This document shows positions 30,801-32,808 of a stretch of DNA of 32,808 nucleotides, one piece after another. Source of the stretch: Micrococcales bacterium (GTDB taxonomy: Bacteria > Actinomycetota > Actinomycetes > Actinomycetales > Cellulomonadaceae); contig WRET01000035.1 in NCBI GenBank assembly GCA_009779195.1, forward strand, positions 1 to 32,808, given 5' to 3'. A program made the translations under genes and the position numbers. The notes under the pieces were generated by a model. That model made no database searches, was not told the DNA's origin, and saw nothing but the letters and a program-made list of their open reading frames with translations. The first letter of the stretch is position 1. The number at the start of each line of letters is the position of its first letter.

Positions 30801-32808
30801 GGCTGGTCATCGCTGTGGCGTTGCCCTGCTGGTCGAACGTGAACGTCCAGGTCGCACCAGCCGGGTCGGTCACGGACGTCATGTTGCCCATGCCGTCATA
30901 GGTCCAGGTCGTGGTGCGGCCCAACGGGTCGGTCAGCGACGTTCGGTGCCCTGACCCGTCGTAGGTGGCGGTGGTAACCTGGCCCAACGGGTCGGTGACC
31001 GTCACCGGCTGGTTCGTCGGCCCATACACCCATGCCGTCGTCGCTGCTGCGGGGGTTCCGTACCCCACCGTCTGCAGGGCCAGACGCCCGTCGACGTACT
31101 GCTCTCTGGTCACGTGCCCTGCCGGGTCGGTGACCGTCACGACCCCGCCGGTGGCGTAAGCGAAGGTCGTCTTGCGGCCCAACGGGTCGGTCTGGGCGGT
31201 CACCCGGCCTGACGAGTCGTACACGTTCGTCGTCACGCCACCGTCTGCGGCGGTCATCGACGTCACACGGTGCGAGGTGTACCCGTAGGCCAGGTACGTG
31301 CCGTCTGCCTGGACCACACCCACCAGGTCTCCACCCGAGGAGTAGGCGTACGACACCGTACGGCCCGCCGGGTCGGCGACCTGCGAGACGTGGCCGCCAG
31401 ACCAGGTCACCACCAGCGACCTGCCCGCGTCGTCAGTCACCTGCACCAGGTGCCCAGCTGTGTCGTAGGACACGGTGACCCCGTTGCCGTTGAGGTCTTC
31501 GACCCGGGTCAAACGTCCCTGGGCGTCGAACTCGAACACCTGCTTCGCACCACGCACGAAACGGAACGAGCCGTCGGAAGACCGCTCCAACGTCGCCTGG
31601 ACCCGGATCGCCGCGGCGAACCCGCCCACGCCGTCCTTGGCGAACCGGACCCGCGACCCGTTCTCCTGCACCACGTCCACCCACGACGAGTCCAGACTGG
31701 CGTTGCCGATACCCACCAGCCGCATCGTGTACGGGCCCGACCAACCGAACCCGAGACCCTTGTCGTCTCCGACCACCTGCGACCCGTACGTGCGCGACCA
31801 CACCAAGCCCGGACCCAGTCCGGGAACTGACAGGTCCACCACAGACTCGAAGAACTCCCCTGTCGCAGTGTTCACCGGGTCGCCGTGGCACGCCTGCGAG
31901 CACGCCTGCGACGGGTTCGAGCCTCCAGCCGTCTCAGACGGGAACGTCGGACCGCCACCGTTAGACACTGCGACCCCGTTGCTCGACGCCTGTACGTCGT
32001 CGAGCTTGATGCCTTTCGCCACATATGCCCGGTACACGTGCACACCATCCGACGGGGCTCCGAACGTCCAACTGCACGTCAACGTCGCGCCGGACCAAGT
32101 CCCGACGTTGGAGTACAGCGGCAACGGGCAGTAGGCAATGTTCCCGCCAGTAGTTTCGTCCCTGATGTACACGGAGTACGGCGACAGGTACACGTCCTGG
32201 TTCACGGTCGCCGACAACGTGATCTCGACATTAGTCTGGGTGTACGACACAGACGAGGCCAACACCACCGTCCAGGGCATCCGTGACGCACCCACCTGGT
32301 TGCTGGATGACTGCTCGTCGGAAAGGTCAATCTTGGCTGCCACGTACGCCCGATAGGTGTGCGGCCCTCCCGTGAGGAAGTTTGTGGTGGTTGCGCACGT
32401 CTGCGCACCGGCCGACCACACCGCTCCGTGATAGCTCCCCCTCGGCTCACAGGTCCCGACCAGATCCCCCGTGGTCTCGTCTTTGATAACCACCATGTAA
32501 CTCGACGCCCTGATGTCCTGGTTCACCGCCGCCGTCAACGCCACCGTCTCACCAGCAGCAAACACCGTGTTTTCTGCCGACAACGTCACCGTCCACGCCT
32601 CCCGGGACAGCACGACGTCGTTGCTGGTGCCCTGCAGGTCGGCCATGCTGATGTTCGAGACCACGTAGGCTTTGTAGGTGTGCGGCCCGCCCAAGGTGAA
32701 CAACGTGACGACCGTGCACGTACGGTCCGTGGCCGACCACGTCGCACTGTAGTTGGACCCCTTCTCACAACGCCCGACAAACCCTCCCGTGGTCTCGTCT
32801 TTGACGAC
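27886..32808 (-). CDS. Giant Rhs-repeat polymorphic toxin, partial (N-terminus beyond window)
   Basis: At least 1640 residues; the frame is open to the window edge, so a TTG at 32703 is not the true start. In order: three tandem extracellular-type repeats of about 104 residues, a Cys-containing linker (SQACSQACHGDP), an Rhs entry domain (VNTATGEFFESVVDLSVPGL), more than 20 YD repeats of the form YDAAGRLVTVTDP, and the Rhs-associated core ending NPLQNTDPLGLD. A hydrophobic linker (GGTKQIRRLFLIDDVVNYC) and a variable tip of about 75 residues follow. The tip reads SDAELDAVYASL, GVRIGLREASKSGGRTIDI, ending KVHIK, a pattern I recall from toxin tips of other actinobacterial secreted proteins and probably nucleolytic. 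The Rhs shell would encapsulate the tip until release. The stop overlaps the immunity gene. The signal peptide or export route is outside the window. Confidence 0.9.
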   Translation of the reverse strand, partial: VVKDETTGGFVGRCEKGSNYSATWSATDRTCTVVTLFTLGGPHTYKAYVVSNISMADLQGTSNDVVLSREAWTVTLSAENTVFAAGETVALTAAVNQDIRASSYMVVIKDETTGDLVGTCEPRGSYHGAVWSAGAQTCATTTNFLTGGPHTYRAYVAAKIDLSDEQSSSNQVGASRMPWTVVLASSVSYTQTNVEITLSATVNQDVYLSPYSVYIRDETTGGNIAYCPLPLYSNVGTWSGATLTCSWTFGAPSDGVHVYRAYVAKGIKLDDVQASSNGVAVSNGGGPTFPSETAGGSNPSQACSQACHGDPVNTATGEFFESVVDLSVPGLGPGLVWSRTYGSQVVGDDKGLGFGWSGPYTMRLVGIGNASLDSSWVDVVQENGSRVRFAKDGVGGFAAAIRVQATLERSSDGSFRFVRGAKQVFEFDAQGRLTRVEDLNGNGVTVSYDTAGHLVQVTDDAGRSLVVTWSGGHVSQVADPAGRTVSYAYSSGGDLVGVVQADGTYLAYGYTSHRVTSMTAADGGVTTNVYDSSGRVTAQTDPLGRKTTFAYATGGVVTVTDPAGHVTREQYVDGRLALQTVGYGTPAAATTAWVYGPTNQPVTVTDPLGQVTTATYDGSGHRTSLTDPLGRTTTWTYDGMGNMTSVTDPAGATWTFTFDQQGNATAMTSPTGAHSTAVVNPDGTVAQVTDPSGLVTSYTYDARGYRTGVTDPAGAVATVVWDAAGQVVSTTDPLGATTTVGYDQGGRVVQVTDPTGAVTAMGYDAAGRPTAMTDPLGATTTVAYDAAGQAVQVTDPAGAVTASVYDAAGQVVSVTSPTGAVTSYAYDAAGRLVTVTDPVGRVTTTTYDTASQVTAVTTASGAVWAYAYDAAGQNTTVTDPAGAVWTTTYDAAGRPATVGDPLGRTATTAYNSAGQPTSVTRPDGSVVTWTLNAAGQTTAFADPSGTTTYAYDNVGRPTSVTDPAGRTTTYAWDLAGQLTATTKPGGATIAHTYDAAGRRTTTTYPDATDDVTWTYDAAGQVQQVSDGTSYTYTTTGLVASVTRPTGTVTYTYDAAGRPTGLVYPGGQQVTYTWDGADQLAKVTDWAGGQYAYTWTDDAQVASVMYPNGVTTAWDHDSTGQTTAVTTKQPDGTELLALVYTFDDAGQVATGTSERSPTGRSPPAPATTASQVTFDPLGRLDTVTGTGAGAFTWDSAGLLTGTADGRSLAYDTAGRLAAVARPGTGTTIFGHDVDGNRTTATTATPTGTSAETLGWDAAGRLVWHTGATTATAYTYDATGLRTSATTTTTGGTSTSEQYVWDTTRAVPTVLVDAEHTYVYGLGDTPLAQVDTNGDVVYLHTDLVGSVRTATADDTHAVCDADYDPYGQPQPVTADPCAGVTRFGYAGQYTDPTGLQYLRNRYYDPDTAQFLSVDPLVEVTGDPYGYAGGNPLQNTDPLGLDFWQDAGDWFSGFGDNVTFGGTKQIRRLFLIDDVVNYCSYFYTWGGYGGTIASVGIPVGGGSFATKAAFPTFSRGASSIASRWKAMKPYLHEDLGVVGAGVGGTRAAANAKSGVSRSVDDVLGRLSTGRNSGVRTVGSDAELDAVYASLTRDGKSLDVPGYNGSWIERSDGVRIGLREASKSGGRTIDIRYPDGTTRKVHIK
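28491..28924. repeat. 434-bp direct repeat, copy within the main Rhs gene
   Basis: It encodes the Rhs-associated core just before the variable tip and pairs with 26976-27409 (offset 1515 bp). Recombination between the copies would replace the current tip and delete its immunity gene. Confidence 0.9.
31945..32808 (-). repeat. Tandem repeats of about 312 bp in the N-terminal part of the Rhs gene
   Basis: The unit starting with V-x-K/R-DETTGG recurs at about 32808, 32497 and 32175 (minus strand). Each continues with a Cys-rich WSA...TC segment, then GGPHTYRAYVA, then a DLQ/EQxSSN motif. The period is about 104 residues with two Cys per unit, which suggests disulfide-stabilised beta-sandwich domains outside the cell. 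More units may lie beyond the window. Confidence 0.75.

Noticed and set aside
28925..31500. Short direct repeats at DNA level inside the Rhs gene, considered as a CRISPR-like array
   Set aside because: The periodic GGGTCGGTCA-type units encode YD repeats in frame and vary like protein repeats; there are no constant spacers.

Overview
This is a high-GC window with GTG and ATG starts, several leaderless-looking promoters and an actinobacterial LexA-type SOS box. RecA-RecX, a single-chain glycyl-tRNA synthetase, DusB, Dgt and DnaG all fit an Actinomycetota chromosome, probably Micrococcales or a near relative. That taxon is an inference from gene content, not a sequence match. I see no rRNA, tRNA, CRISPR array, transposase or integrase.

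Layout. Positions 1-3505 (minus strand) hold the N-terminal part of a SpoU/TrmH RNA methyltransferase cut by the window edge, an orphan AbiEi-like regulator with a palindrome over its promoter, and recX-recA with a LexA box in the recA promoter. Positions 3506-4335 hold a small excisionase-type HTH gene on the plus strand, with its own inverted repeat and an identical 17-nt perfect palindrome on each side. Positions 4336-7018 carry a SanA/YdcF-like membrane protein and dnaG. Positions 7136-9709 (plus) encode the most unusual protein here: an Hsp70-type ATPase fused to a Ser/Thr-kinase domain with altered active-site motifs, ending in a C-terminal membrane anchor. Dgt follows at 9782-11071, then two tandem DUF4003-like paralogues with duplicated promoter sequence, a DUF1905 protein and a lone VapB-like antitoxin.

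Positions 14301-21431 (minus) form a maltose/maltodextrin operon: binding lipoprotein, two permeases and two signal-less GH13 enzymes. The genes overlap or nearly touch, and a perfect 14-bp stem separates the binding-protein gene from the permease genes. No ATPase gene and no LacI-type regulator lie in the window, so the transporter probably shares an MsmK-like ATPase encoded elsewhere. Upstream are dusB and glyS. The order glyS-dusB-dgt-dnaG on one strand looks like an ancestral housekeeping block split by the maltose operon, the DUF4003/antitoxin region and the Hsp70-kinase gene.

Positions 24516-32808 are a polymorphic-toxin locus. A very large Rhs protein (its N-terminus lies beyond the window) ends in a variable toxin tip and overlaps its candidate immunity gene by 4 nt. 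Downstream is a displaced, start-less copy of the last part of the Rhs core (434 bp, about 97% identical by eye) carrying a different toxin tip, followed by its own candidate immunity gene and two further immunity-like genes. This is the layout of an Rhs locus that swaps tips by recombination and keeps immunity genes from earlier tips.
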